DNA of 64,000 nt from positions 186,001-250,000 of the forward strand of contig NZ_JAGYJK010000017.1 in assembly GCF_018402175.1 (NCBI RefSeq), in the 5' to 3' direction. Position numbers and translations under genes: made by a program. Under the pieces are notes generated by a model that did no database searches, had not been told where the DNA came from, and worked only from the letters and a program-made list of their open reading frames with translations. The DNA comes from Yoonia sp. (lineage in GTDB: Bacteria; Pseudomonadota; Alphaproteobacteria; Rhodobacterales; Rhodobacteraceae). Positions 46,738-59,145 of this stretch are shown here, one piece after another; position 1 is the first letter of the stretch, and the number at the start of each line of letters is the position of its first letter.

Positions 46738-48450
46738 TCACGCGGCCTGCGCCTGTTCCTGCGCGCGCAGATCCTTGCGCAGGATTTTTCCGACGTTGGA
46801 TTTCGGCAATTCATCGCGGAATTCCACGAATTTTGGCACTTTATAGCCGGTCAGATGCTCTTTGCAGTAGGCGCGCAGATCGTCTTTGCTCAGACCCTCG
46901 TTGCGGGCCACGACATAGGCTTTCACCGCCTCACCCGCCGCCCCGTCCGGCACACCGATCACGGCGACCTCGATGACATCGGGGTGCGCGGCGATGATAT
47001 CCTCGATCTCGTTGGGATAGACGTTGAAGCCCGACACAAGGATCATATCCTTCTTGCGGTCCACGATGCGGAAATAGCCGTCGGCATCCATTGTCCCGAT
47101 ATCGCCAGTCAAAAGCCAGCCATTCTGGATGGTCTTGGCCGTCTCGTCGGGTTTGCGCCAATAGCCCAGCATGATCTGCGGCCCCTTGGCGATGACTTCG
47201 CCGGGCTGGCCCTGCGGCACATCCACCCCGTCGTCATCGACGCAGCGGACATCCGTGGACGGGATCGGCACACCGATGCTGCCATGCCGGACCTGCCCGA
47301 AGGGGTTGAATGTCAGCACGGGCGAGGATTCGGTCAGCCCGTAGCCTTCCAGCACGGGCCTGCCCGTCACCTGTTCCCAGCGTTCGGCCACCGATGTCTG
47401 CAAGGCCATCCCCCCCGCCGAGGCGAATTTGAGATGCTTGGGCGGCGTGTCCAGAAACCAGATTTCGTTGTTCAGCCCGTTGAACAGGGTGTTCACCCCG
47501 CTCATCCAGGTGATCTTGTAATTCTCGAAGGCGCGTTTGAGGTTGGACAAAGGGCGCGGGTTCGGGATCAGGATGTTGCGCGCACCGATGGAATAAAAGC
47601 CCAGAAAATTCACCGTAAATGCAAAGATATGATAAAGTGGCAGGGCCGTCAGCGCGACTTCCTTGCCTTTTTCCAGATTGGTGATCAGCGACATGGTCTG
47701 CGCCATGTTCATCAGGATATTGGCATGGGACAGCATCGCGCCCTTGGACACGCCGGTCGTCCCGCCGGTATATTGCAGGCAGGCCACGTCATCGGGATTG
47801 ATCGTGCTACGGTAAGCCTCGATCGCATTGTGCAGGCTATCATGCTTGGCACGTCCCGCCTCAATGGCATCGGGCAGGCGGATATGCGGAATCGTGATCG
47901 GCAGGACCGATTTATCCCAATGTTTCTGGACCAGCCCGACGATCATCTTGGGCAGGCGCGGCAGGTATTCGGCCACGCGCGTCACAATCACATGCTGGAC
48001 CGGATAGGTTTTCACCGCCTCGGCCAGCTTGTCCGCGAACATATCCACCACGATGACAGCGGCAGGTTCGGCATCGGTGAACTGCTTGGCCATTTCATCC
48101 GCGGTATAGAGCGGGTTGACGTTGACCAGCACGCAGCCTGCCTTGAACACCGCCATCGCCGCCACCGGATAAGACAGGCAATTGGGTACCTGCACCGCCA
48201 CCCGGTCGCCCGCCTGCAAACCCGCAATATCGCGCAGATAGACGGCCAAAGCGTCAGACATTTCATCCGCCTGCCGGAATGTCAGCGTGCCGTTCATCCC
48301 GTTTGCCAACACCGTGGTAAAAGCTGGCAGGTCGCCATAGACAGCCGCGGTCGAGGTGATGAAATCGCCAAGGCTCCGATATGGCATGTCGTCAATACTG
48401 TTTGGAACGGACGGGCCGTAAAAGGCCGTCCACGGACGGTCGTTTGCCAA
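46738..48450 (-). CDS. fadD: Long-chain-fatty-acid--CoA ligase (AMP-binding)
   Basis: A 570-residue acyl-activating enzyme that joins fatty acids to CoA with ATP. Motifs are YTGGTTGVSKGAMLSH (P-loop), GYGLTESSPV and the C-terminal IVDRKKDMILVSGFNVYP plus the catalytic Lys in PKSNVGKILRKDL. The start is a TTG at 48450, chosen because GGAGG lies exactly seven bases upstream. A TTG five codons earlier overlaps that site and is unlikely. Substrate chain length is an inference from overall likeness to FadD. Confidence 0.9.
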   Translation of the reverse strand: MANDRPWTAFYGPSVPNSIDDMPYRSLGDFITSTAAVYGDLPAFTTVLANGMNGTLTFRQADEMSDALAVYLRDIAGLQAGDRVAVQVPNCLSYPVAAMAVFKAGCVLVNVNPLYTADEMAKQFTDAEPAAVIVVDMFADKLAEAVKTYPVQHVIVTRVAEYLPRLPKMIVGLVQKHWDKSVLPITIPHIRLPDAIEAGRAKHDSLHNAIEAYRSTINPDDVACLQYTGGTTGVSKGAMLSHANILMNMAQTMSLITNLEKGKEVALTALPLYHIFAFTVNFLGFYSIGARNILIPNPRPLSNLKRAFENYKITWMSGVNTLFNGLNNEIWFLDTPPKHLKFASAGGMALQTSVAERWEQVTGRPVLEGYGLTESSPVLTFNPFGQVRHGSIGVPIPSTDVRCVDDDGVDVPQGQPGEVIAKGPQIMLGYWRKPDETAKTIQNGWLLTGDIGTMDADGYFRIVDRKKDMILVSGFNVYPNEIEDIIAAHPDVIEVAVIGVPDGAAGEAVKAYVVARNEGLSKDDLRAYCKEHLTGYKVPKFVEFRDELPKSNVGKILRKDLRAQEQAQAA

Positions 48451-48527
48451 AGTGCTTCCTCCCAAAAGCGTTTGGACGACCGTAGCCGGATTGACGGCTT
48501 TGTGAAGCCAGAGTTTACAAGCGGACG

Positions 48528-49445
48528 TTACGTCGCGACAGCCGCGGGATCTGGCGTCAGGGCATCCGCGGTCTGGCGCACCACATCACCGACCTGCCGG
48601 AATTGCGCGGCCATCGGATTGGTCTTGCGCCAGATCATCCCCACCGTGCGTGCCGGTTGCGGGTCGGCAAAGCGGCTGATGCTGACGGGCGCAGACCGGG
48701 TTTCGACCGCGACGGCCATCTGCGGGATTAACGTGACACCAATGCCCGCACCCACCATCTGCACCAGCGTGGACAGTGAACTGCCATCCAGACCGTCGCG
48801 GGCCATCGCCGATTGCAGGTTGCAGAAAGACAGCGCCTGATCGCGGAAACAATGGCCTTCTTCCAGCAGCAACAGCCGCAAGTGGCGCAAGTCTGACGCC
48901 TGCGGCACTGGCGCGGCGCCGTCCTTTTCGGACCTGACCAATAGCAGCTTTTCATCGAACAGGGCCAATTCCGCCAACCCCGGTTCGGCAACCGGAAGTG
49001 CGACAATCGCGGTGTCAATCTGGCCGTCGTGCAATTCCTCGATCAGGCGCTGGGTCACGGTTTCGCGCACATGCACGTCCAGATCGGGAAAGCTGCGCCC
49101 CAGCGCACCGATCAGGCCCGGCAAAAGATAGGGGGCGATGGTCGGGATCACCCCGATCCGCAACCGCCCCGCCAGCCCCGATTGCGCGGCGCGCGCCATA
49201 TCGCCCAGTTCATCCACCGCTTGCAGGATGTCGCGCACCCGCTGCGCCCAGTCTTCGCCAAAGGCGGTCAACCGCACCTGCCGCGCACCGCGTTCAAACA
49301 GGGCGGTGCCAAGCGTGCTTTCAAGCTCTTTGATCTGCACCGACAGGGCGGGTTGCGAAATGGCGCAGGCATCCGCCGCACGGCCGAAATGGCCGTGGCG
49401 GGCCAAAGCTTCGAAGTACCGCAGCTGCTTGAAGGTAATATTCAT
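48528..49445 (-). CDS. oxyR: Hydrogen peroxide-sensing regulator OxyR
   Basis: A 305-residue LysR-type regulator. The N-terminal helix-turn-helix is in FGRAADACAISQPALSVQIKELE. Residues 199 and 208 are both Cys, in EEGHCFRDQALSFC, exactly the redox pair C199 and C208 of classical OxyR, so it should sense peroxide by a disulphide switch. It is divergent from katG, its usual target, across a 138-base gap, and a palindrome with OxyR spacing overlaps its own start codon. Confidence 0.95.
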   Translation of the reverse strand: MNITFKQLRYFEALARHGHFGRAADACAISQPALSVQIKELESTLGTALFERGARQVRLTAFGEDWAQRVRDILQAVDELGDMARAAQSGLAGRLRIGVIPTIAPYLLPGLIGALGRSFPDLDVHVRETVTQRLIEELHDGQIDTAIVALPVAEPGLAELALFDEKLLLVRSEKDGAAPVPQASDLRHLRLLLLEEGHCFRDQALSFCNLQSAMARDGLDGSSLSTLVQMVGAGIGVTLIPQMAVAVETRSAPVSISRFADPQPARTVGMIWRKTNPMAAQFRQVGDVVRQTADALTPDPAAVAT

Positions 49446-49458
49446 AACTTTAAGTTAT
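49444..49458. promoter_or_regulatory. Probable OxyR-binding palindrome between oxyR and katG
   Basis: ATAACTTTAAGTTAT is a perfect palindrome around a central T and fits the LysR-type T-N11-A form and the OxyR half-site ATAnnTnnnAnnTAT. It overlaps the oxyR start codon and lies 126 bases before katG, suiting autorepression and katG activation. A partner half-site seven bases further is weaker. Confidence 0.55.
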
Positions 49459-49517
49459 CAAAACTATTACAAATTGCAACTTAAACAAATGACGAACCTA
49501 TGTTAGAAGGATTCTAA

Positions 49518-51785
<2,268 letters not shown>

Positions 51786-51793
51786 GCCAGACA

Positions 51794-51827
51794 GGGCGCA
51801 GCCGGTTCATCGGCTGCGCCCCTTTTT
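51794..51827 (+). terminator. Rho-independent terminator after katG
   Basis: GGGCGCAGCCG (51794-51804) pairs perfectly with CGGCTGCGCCC (51811-51821), loop of six bases, then C and five T. It ends the katG transcript nine bases after the stop. Confidence 0.93.
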
Positions 51828-51857
51828 CGCGGCCATTGCACGGCAAGGGGGCCGCTG

Positions 51858-52898
51858 ATGAAAACCTCAACCCTCATTATCGGTGGTGGCCTGACCGGCC
51901 TTGCCCTTGCCCATCGCCTGCAACTGGCGGGGCAGGATTTCCTGCTGGTCGAGGCGCGCGACCGTTTCGGTGGGCGGATCGCATCCTTGCATCTGGACGG
52001 CGCAGGGTTCGATCTGGGGCCGTCCTGGGTCTGGCCCGGGCAGGCCCGGATTGCGGCGCTTTGCAATCTGCTGGGTCTGCCATTGTTTGCCCAGCATGCG
52101 CAGGGTGCGCAACTTTACGAACAGCCCGACGGGCGCGTGATCCGCGACCAAGGCTTCATGTCGATGGCCGGATCGCTGCGGATCACGGGCGGCACCGGTG
52201 CGCTGGTGGCGGCCCTTGTCGCGCGGCTGGACCCCGCGCGGCTGATCACGGGCGCGGCGGTGCAACGGGTATCGGACAGCGGCGCCACCTTGCAGGACGG
52301 GCGCAGCATCACCGCCGACAGGGTGGTGATCGCCATCCCGCCGCGGCTGGCCGCAGGGCTGGCCTTTACCCCGCCCTGCCCGTGGATGCGCAGCAGGCAC
52401 TGGCGGCGGTTCCGGTCTGGATGGGGGCGCATGCCAAATGCGTCGCGGTTTACGACAGCGCCATTCTGGCGCAGTGACGCGCTGTCCGGCGATGCAGCCA
52501 GCAGACGCGGCCCCTTGGCCGAAATCCATGATGCCAGCCCCGCGCAAGGCCCGCTTGGGGCCTTGTTCGGGTTTGTCGGTGTGCCAGCAGACCAACGCGC
52601 GCAGCTCGATCTGCGCGCGCCGGTGATCGCCCAACTGGTCAACCTGTTCGGGCCGCAGGCCGCGTCGCCGCGCAGGTTGCAGATCATGGATTGGTCGCGC
52701 GAAACCTTCACCGCCACCCCTGCCGATGCGACGCCACCCGCGGGGCATCCGGCCTATCTGCTGCCAGCAGCCTTGCGGCAGGTCGCGGATGACCGGATCA
52801 TCTTTGCCTGCGCGGAACTGACCACCGACAACGGCGGCCTGATCGAAGGCGCGCTGGCCGCCGCCGAACGGGCGGCGCGGATCATCCTGCCCGGCTGA
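51858..52898 (+). CDS. Flavin amine oxidase-like oxidoreductase, with a locally shifted frame
   Basis: A 346-residue FAD protein of the monoamine oxidase/phytoene desaturase superfamily. The FAD fold is IIGGGLTGLALAHRL, followed by EARDRFGGRI. The open frame is unbroken, but residues about 172-201 (bases 52373-52463) read as an unlikely Arg/Trp-rich stretch. The other forward frame in that segment gives ALPVDAQQALAAVPVWMGA and AKCVAVYDSA, which fit the family. So one base seems missing near 52373 and one extra near 52463. The C-terminal part (FWRSDALSGDA onward) is normal. Substrate is unknown. Confidence 0.82.
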   Translation: MKTSTLIIGGGLTGLALAHRLQLAGQDFLLVEARDRFGGRIASLHLDGAGFDLGPSWVWPGQARIAALCNLLGLPLFAQHAQGAQLYEQPDGRVIRDQGFMSMAGSLRITGGTGALVAALVARLDPARLITGAAVQRVSDSGATLQDGRSITADRVVIAIPPRLAAGLAFTPPCPWMRSRHWRRFRSGWGRMPNASRFTTAPFWRSDALSGDAASRRGPLAEIHDASPAQGPLGALFGFVGVPADQRAQLDLRAPVIAQLVNLFGPQAASPRRLQIMDWSRETFTATPADATPPAGHPAYLLPAALRQVADDRIIFACAELTTDNGGLIEGALAAAERAARIILPG

Positions 52899-55800
52899 TC
52901 ATTCCGCAGGGGCCAGCGCCGTGTTCGGCACATCACGTTTGGCGCGCTTTTCGCCCAGCATCAGCATCGCGGGCGTGACCAGCAGGGTCAGCACCGTGGC
53001 AAAGATCAGCCCGCCTGCAATCGCGCTGGACAATTCGGTCCACCATTGCGTGGACGGCGCGCCATAGACGATCTCGCGCGTGAAAAAGTTGATGTTCAGC
53101 CCGATCACCATCGGCATCAGCCCCAGCGCCGTCGTGACGGATGTCAACACCACGGGCCGCAGACGCTGCGCCCCCGTGCGCAAAGCCGCCTCGAGCGAGG
53201 ATAGCCCTGCAGCGCGCAATTCGTTGTAGGTGTCGATCAGCACGATGTTGTTGTTCACCACGATCCCCGCCAGCGCGATCACCCCGATCCCGCCCATCAC
53301 CACGCCAAAGGGGCGGCCCGTAATCATCAGGCCCAACAGCACCCCCGCGACCGAAAAGACGATCGCCGACATCACGACGAAGGCTTGCCAGAAACTGTTG
53401 AACTGTGTCAGCAGGATCAGAAACATCAGCCCGATGGCCGACAGGAAGGCCCCGATCAGAAAGACCATGGATTCTTCCTGATCCTCCGCCTCGCCACGCG
53501 AATTTGATGGTGACGCTGCCGGGCAGGTCCAGGTCGGCAATCGCCGCCTGCAGCGCCAGCGTCTGGTCATTGGGCAGCATGCCGGGGGCGACATCGGCGG
53601 AAATCGTCAGCACGCGGGCTTGGTCAATGCGCGTGATGACACCGGACCGCGGGGCCGGATTGAACGACACGAAATTCGAAATCGGCACCAGACCGACCGA
53701 GGTGGGGACGCGCAGCGCCTCCAGCTCCTCCAGCGTGCGGCTGTCGGCGGGAAAGCGCACGGCGATATCAACCTCGCCGTCACCATCCTCTGGCCGGTAG
53801 GTGGCGACATTGATCCCGCGCGTCAGCAACTGCACCGCCTGCCCCAGCAGGGCGACATCGGCACCGCTGCGCGCGGCCTCGGACCGGTCCACGCTGATCT
53901 GCCATTCCACGCCGGGGCTGGGGCGCGAATCGATGATGTCGATAAACCCGCCCAGCCGGTCCATTTCGGCCATAACCGCCGCAATCGCGATATTCTGGTC
54001 GGCATCATTGGCGCTGAAAATTTCCAGATTGATCGGCTTGCCGCCGCCCGGACCTGCAGCGCTGGTCTGGACCTGCACTTCGATCCCGGGGATTTCGGCC
54101 ATCTCTGCGCGGATATCCTCGGCGATCAGGGCGACAGGGCGGCGGGTGTCCCAATCGGTCATTTCCAGCTGTAGCGCGCCGATCACGTCACCGCTGTCAC
54201 GCGATCCGCCGGACCGCGCATAGATGCTGGCGATCTCGCCATAGGCGGACAGGCGCGTTTCAACCGCGCGGACCAAGGCATCTTGTTCAAAGACCGAAAA
54301 ATTGTCCTTGGCCAGAACCTCGACCTGCGCATAATCGGGTTCGACATCGGGAAAAAAGGTCAGGCCATTGCCGAAATGACCATAAGCCACGAAAGACCCG
54401 ACCAGCGCGATCATCGCAAAGGACAGCGTGGTCCAGGGCCGCAGGATCGACCATTCCAGCACGCGGATATAGCCACCCATGAAACCGGTCATCTGGCGCG
54501 GATCGCCTTTTTCGGCGGCGTAAAGCTGCGCCTTGGCCTTGGCGGACTGGCCCTGCCGCTTGCCGATCATGCCGCCGACGACGGGGATAAAGATCAGCGC
54601 CATGAACAACGACGCTGACAGCGTGACGATCACCGTGATGGGCAGGAATTTCATGAATTCGCCCACCACGCCCGACCAGAACAACAGCGGAAAGAACACA
54701 CACAGCGTGGTCGCGGTCGAGGCGATGATCGGCCAGGCCATGCGTTTGGCGGCGCGGGCATAGGCCAGGCGTTCGGACTGTCGCCTTCGTGCAGGTAGCG
54801 GTCGGCAAGTTCGACCGTGACAATGGCCCCGTCCACCAGCATCCCCACGACAAGGATCAATGAGAACAGCACGACGATATTCATCGTCAGCCCCATGAAA
54901 TACAAAACCGCCACACCCGTCAGGAATGCACCCGGAATGGCCAGCCCGACCAGCACCGACGACCGCAGGCCCAGCGCATAGACGACAACGATCATCACAA
55001 GGATAATCGCCGCGATCACGTTGGCCTCAAGGTCGGACAGCATGGTCTTGACGGTTTCGCTTTCGTCCAGCGTATAGCTGATCTCGACCGTCTGGGGCCA
55101 GCTGGCGCGCAGGCGGTCGATGACGCTGCGCACGTCGTCCACCGTGTCGATGATATTGGCGCCTGCGCGTTTCTTGATTTCCAGCGCCAGCGCGGGCTGG
55201 CCGTCGATGCGGGCATAGCCCAAAGGATCCTCGAAGGTGCGGCGGATCGTGGCGACATCGGCAAAGGTCACGACGGTCTGGCCGCGTGTGATGATGGGCA
55301 GGTCCATCACATCCTGCGCATTCTCGATCAGTCCCGGCACCTTGAGAACGATGCGCCCTGCCTCGCTTTCGATGGCACCGGCGGCGATCAGCTGGTTGTT
55401 GCGCGTGATCGATCCGATCAATTCGTCAAACGACAGGTTATAGGTCTCGAACACGGTAGGGTCGATCAGTACCTCAAGCAATTCGTCGCGTTTGCCCGCC
55501 ACATCCACCTCGAGGACACCGCCCAAAGCCTCGATCTCGTCCTGCAGATTGTCGGCGATGGCGTTCAGCGTCCGTTCAGGCACCGGGCCGGACAGGATCA
55601 CCGTCAGGATCGGGAACAGGGCTGTGTTAATCTCGGTCACGGTCAGATTGACGCTGTCGGGCAGGTCGTTTTCGGCACGGTCGGCGGCCTGACGGACATC
55701 ATCCAGCGCCTGACCCGCGTCATAGCCCGGCTCGAATTCCAGCTGGACCGTTGCAAACCCTTCGCCCGCTTTTGCGATCATCGTGCTGAGGCCCGTCAAT

Positions 55801-56021
55801 GACGCGAATTCGGTTTCCATCGGGCGCACCAGCACATCTTCGGCATCCTGTGGCGAAATCCCGTCCAGCGATGTGGATATATAGACAACCGGAATAGTGA
55901 CCTCTGGATTGCTTTCCTTGGGGATCGCCAGATAGGCAAAGCTGCCCACCAGCAACAGGAAAGCAAAAACCAGCGTGACAACCTTGCCACGCCCAAAGGC
56001 GGCGTCGATCAGTCCGTTCAT
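52899..56021 (-). pseudogene. RND efflux pump inner-membrane subunit (two frameshifts)
   Basis: An AcrB-type proton-driven exporter of about 1040 residues if intact. N-terminal GRGKVVTLVFAFLLLVGSFA, periplasmic repeats, the helix-4 proton relay region (VVGMLVDGAIVTVELADRY) and C-terminal IALAGIVVNNNIVLID are all recognisable. Two single-base changes split it: one base lost near 54774 (restoring it gives GDSPERLAYARAAKRMAWPII) and one gained near 53500 (removing it gives VTIKFRGEAEDQEE). Each piece stays open and well conserved. It starts in an ATGA overlap with its adaptor gene. Substrates are unknown. Confidence 0.87.
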
Positions 56022-57163
56022 GGCTGCACCAGGGCTGTCTGGTCCTGCGTCGGCGCGCGCGGTTCAACCGGATCGCCCTGATTGACGAAACCCTGACCTA
56101 CGGTGATGATCCGCGCCTGTTCGGGCAGGCCCGCGATCCAGATACCATCGGTCTGCGCGCGCACGATCTGCACGGTCGAAAATACGACGCGGTTGTCGGC
56201 ATCCACGGTCTTGACCCCCAGTTCGCCGTTCGTGCCCAGCGACAGGACCGCAGGCGACACAAAATGCCCGCGCGCCTGCCCTGTCGGCATGGCCACACGT
56301 GCGCTCAGCCCCGCAGGCATCACGCTGTCAGGGTTATCGACGATGATCTCGACCCGAAAGGTACGGGTCTGCTGGTCGGCATTGGCCCCGATAAAGGCAA
56401 TGGTGCCCGCCTTTTGCTCGCCAGTGATAAAGGACACCTGCGCGTCCTGCCCGGTTTGCAGACGTGACAGCGCCTGTTGCGGCACCTGCACGACGACGGT
56501 CAGCGGATCATTGTCCAGCACTTCAGCCACGACCATACCGTTTTCGACGGATTCGCCCACGTTCACGGTCAGATCGTTCAGCCGACCGGCAAAGGGGGCG
56601 GTCACGATTGTATTGTCCAGCCGGTCCTGCGCCGATGTCACGGCAGCCTCGGCTGCGGCGCGGGCTGCGCGCGCTTGCGACACGCGGTCTTCGGTCGCGA
56701 CACCACGGTCCTGCAAGGCCAAGGCGTTGTCGTAATCGCGCTGGGCCTGTGCCAGCTGGGTCTGCGCCTGCACCAGCTGCGCCTCGGCGATGCCTGCGTC
56801 GATGCGGGCGATTTCCTGCCCCGCAGTCACCAGATCGCCGCGCGATACAGCAACGCTGGCGATCTGTCCGTCCGCCTTGGCCCGCACTGTGGCGGCGCGG
56901 TCGGGGATAGACTGGCCTTCGGCAGTCAGGACCAGCGGCACATCCTGCGCGACCGAATCCATCACCGCAACGCTGACAGCGCGGTCCGGCGCATCCGCGA
57001 CGACACCTGCATCGGGGTCAGCAGAGGGCAGGATCACACCGCTGCCCATCCAGCCGATCAGCGCCAGCGCCAGCAACCCCGCGATCCATTTGGACCGCGA
57101 CGCGCCCCTGTCGGTATCAAACTGCAGTTTGCCCGTCTGATCGGGTGCGGTCACGCCATTCAT
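56018..57163 (-). CDS. RND efflux periplasmic adaptor subunit
   Basis: A 381-residue membrane fusion protein (HlyD/AcrA family). It has one N-terminal helix (about residues 27-45), a lipoyl-like half AKADGQIASVAVSRGDLVTAGQ, a coiled-coil hairpin rich in Ala and Gln (AQLVQAQTQLAQAQRDYDNA), then the second lipoyl half and beta-barrel. It links the RND pump to an outer-membrane channel not coded nearby. The ATG at 57163 has AAGGA upstream; a longer frame overlaps the divergent pxpB start region. Its stop overlaps the pump start by four bases. Confidence 0.92.
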   Translation of the reverse strand: MNGVTAPDQTGKLQFDTDRGASRSKWIAGLLALALIGWMGSGVILPSADPDAGVVADAPDRAVSVAVMDSVAQDVPLVLTAEGQSIPDRAATVRAKADGQIASVAVSRGDLVTAGQEIARIDAGIAEAQLVQAQTQLAQAQRDYDNALALQDRGVATEDRVSQARAARAAAEAAVTSAQDRLDNTIVTAPFAGRLNDLTVNVGESVENGMVVAEVLDNDPLTVVVQVPQQALSRLQTGQDAQVSFITGEQKAGTIAFIGANADQQTRTFRVEIIVDNPDSVMPAGLSARVAMPTGQARGHFVSPAVLSLGTNGELGVKTVDADNRVVFSTVQIVRAQTDGIWIAGLPEQARIITVGQGFVNQGDPVEPRAPTQDQTALVQP

Positions 57164-57214
57164 TGGTTGTCCTTCTTCGTCCGGTCTGCAGAGATTATCG
57201 GCCAAGTCGTCTTT

Positions 57215-57227
57215 AGGTAGTATACCT
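57215..57227. promoter_or_regulatory. 13-bp palindrome upstream of the efflux operon
   Basis: AGGTA-GTA-TACCT is a perfect palindrome 52 bases before the adaptor start, in the gap shared with pxpB. It could be the operator of an efflux repressor, but no TetR or MarR gene lies in the window to match it. Confidence 0.25.
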
Positions 57228-57357
57228 GCGTCAGCGTTACCAGATGCAGCAAGCCAGTTACCCTTGCGACTGTGCCGCATTAAGACCAGCAGCGGCCGTC
57301 TGGACATTTGCCCAGACCACATGGCTAATTCGGCCAACCAACCACAGGAGCCGCCCT

Positions 57358-58107
57358 TTGCCTGAAATCGCCACCAACGACAGCACCGGCGACCTGGCCA
57401 TCTGCCCTTTGGGCATAGATGGTGTGCTGGTGCGGTTCTCGCGCGCGCTATCACCGCAGGCCAATGATGCAGCCCATGCCTTTTGCGATGCGGTCATAGA
57501 CGCCCGTTTGTCCGGTGTGACCGAGGTGGCCCCGTCGCTGACATCGGTGCGGGTCGCTTTCGATCCGGCCAAGACCGACCGCGACAGCCTGACCCGCGCC
57601 TTGCGCGACCTGCTGGCACAGTTGCGCGACGCCGATGCCTCTCCGCGTCGCCTGTGGCGTATTCCGGTGGCCTTTGGCCCCGCCCATGCCCCGCAACTGG
57701 CCGAGGCGGCAGAGCTTGCAGGGCTAACCCCCGATCAGGCCGTGGCACAGATCACAGCACAGCAATTGCGCGTTCTGGCCATCGGTTTTGCCCCCGGCCA
57801 GCCCTATCTGGGGATGATGCCGCCGCATTGGGACATCCCGCGCCAGTCCGAGCTGACGCCAAAGGTGCCGCGCGGCGCGCTGGTGACGGCAGTGCGCCAG
57901 TTGATCATCTTTGCCGCCGATACGCCCACCGGCTGGCGACAGATCGGGCAAAGCGCCTTTGCGGTCTGGCGGCCTGACAGCGACAGACCCTTCGCGCTGG
58001 ACCCGGGCGATGCGGTCCAGTGCGTGGCGGTGTCCGACGATACCCTGCGCGACCTGCAAGCCAATCCCGACAGCAACGGCGGCGCAACCTGCAAAGTGTT
58101 ACGCTGA
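57358..58107 (+). CDS. pxpB: 5-oxoprolinase subunit PxpB
   Basis: A 249-residue protein of the allophanate hydrolase subunit 1/KipI family. With PxpA and PxpC it hydrolyses 5-oxoproline to glutamate using ATP. Family motifs are IGFAPGQPYLGMMP and TPKVPRGALVTAV. The start is a TTG at 57358, chosen because GGAG lies seven bases upstream; the longer frame to 57244 has no such signal. Its stop overlaps the pxpC start (TGATG), and pxpA follows, giving the full set in one operon. Confidence 0.92.
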   Translation: MPEIATNDSTGDLAICPLGIDGVLVRFSRALSPQANDAAHAFCDAVIDARLSGVTEVAPSLTSVRVAFDPAKTDRDSLTRALRDLLAQLRDADASPRRLWRIPVAFGPAHAPQLAEAAELAGLTPDQAVAQITAQQLRVLAIGFAPGQPYLGMMPPHWDIPRQSELTPKVPRGALVTAVRQLIIFAADTPTGWRQIGQSAFAVWRPDSDRPFALDPGDAVQCVAVSDDTLRDLQANPDSNGGATCKVLR

Positions 58108-59145
58108 TGCCGGTGCTGACCGTCCATAGCGCGGGTCCCGGTGTCACGGTCCAAGACCTTGGCCGCACCGGCTGGACCGCGCAGGGCCTGTCGCGCGGCG
58201 GTGCCGCTGACAGGCTGGCCCTGCTGGAAGCGGCGGCATTGCTGGATCAGGACACCGGACTGGCGGTTCTGGAAATGGCGGGGTTCGGCGGGGTGTTCAG
58301 CACCGACCGGCCGGTGCGCATCGCCCTGACTGGCGCGCTGATGCAGGCCGACATCGACGGCGTGCCGGTGCCACCCAATACCAGCCAGCTGTTGGCGGCG
58401 GGTGCGAAACTGACCATCGGCGGCGCGCGGGCGGGGGTTTACGGCTATCTGGCCTTTGCGGGCGGGATCGTGACCCCGCCTGTCATGGGCAGCCGTGCCG
58501 CGCATCTGACCGCTGGGCTGGGCCGCGTGCTGGTGGCGGGCGACAGCCTGCCCTTGGGCACAGATCCTGCGCCGGATACGCCGCCCCGACGGCTGGACGG
58601 TGCCGACAGGTGCCGTGGCGGGCTGATCCGCCTGATGCCCGGCCCGCAGACAGACCTGTTCGACGGCGCCACGCTGGCGCGGTTCCTGTCCACGTCCTTT
58701 CGCCGCGATCCGCGCGGCAACCGGCAGGGTGTGCGGCTGGACCATGACGGCGCGCCCTTCGGGGTGGCCAGCGGGCTGAGCATCACATCCGGACCTGATC
58801 GTGGCGGGCGATGTGCAACTGACCGGCGATGGCGTGCCCTATGTGCTGCTGGCGGAATGTCAGACCATCGGGGGTTATCCGCGCATCGGCACCGTCATCC
58901 CCGCCGATCTGGCGCGCGTAGCACAGACAGCCCCCGGCACGGCGTTGCAATTCACCCTGCTGGATATCGCGCAGGCCGATGCGACCGCGCAATCGGATGC
59001 TGACCTGCTGCGCACCCTGCGGCAGGCCTGCCAACCCCTGATCCGCGATCCGCATGACATCGCCGATCTGTTGGGCTACCAACTGGTCAGCGGGGTGACC
59101 GCGGGCGACGATCTGGAACGGGACGGTGATGGCACTCAAGGTTGA
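58107..59145 (+). pseudogene. pxpC: 5-oxoprolinase subunit PxpC (frameshifted)
   Basis: A biotin-dependent carboxyltransferase-like protein (allophanate hydrolase subunit 2), about 345 residues if intact. N-terminal GPGVTVQDLGRTGWTAQGLS and C-terminal AECQTIGGYPRIGTVIPADL are diagnostic. One extra G at 58791-58792 shifts the frame: without it the protein reads LSITSDLIVAGDVQLTGDG. The first frame runs on to 59003 with an unrelated tail, and the correct one ends at 59145, inside the pxpA start region. Probably a sequencing error, as flanking genes of the set are intact. Confidence 0.88.

Noticed and set aside
46855..48840. 661-residue plus-strand open frame opposite the acyl-CoA ligase gene
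   Set aside because: Same antisense effect; the ligase has all AMP-binding motifs and a good ribosome-binding site.
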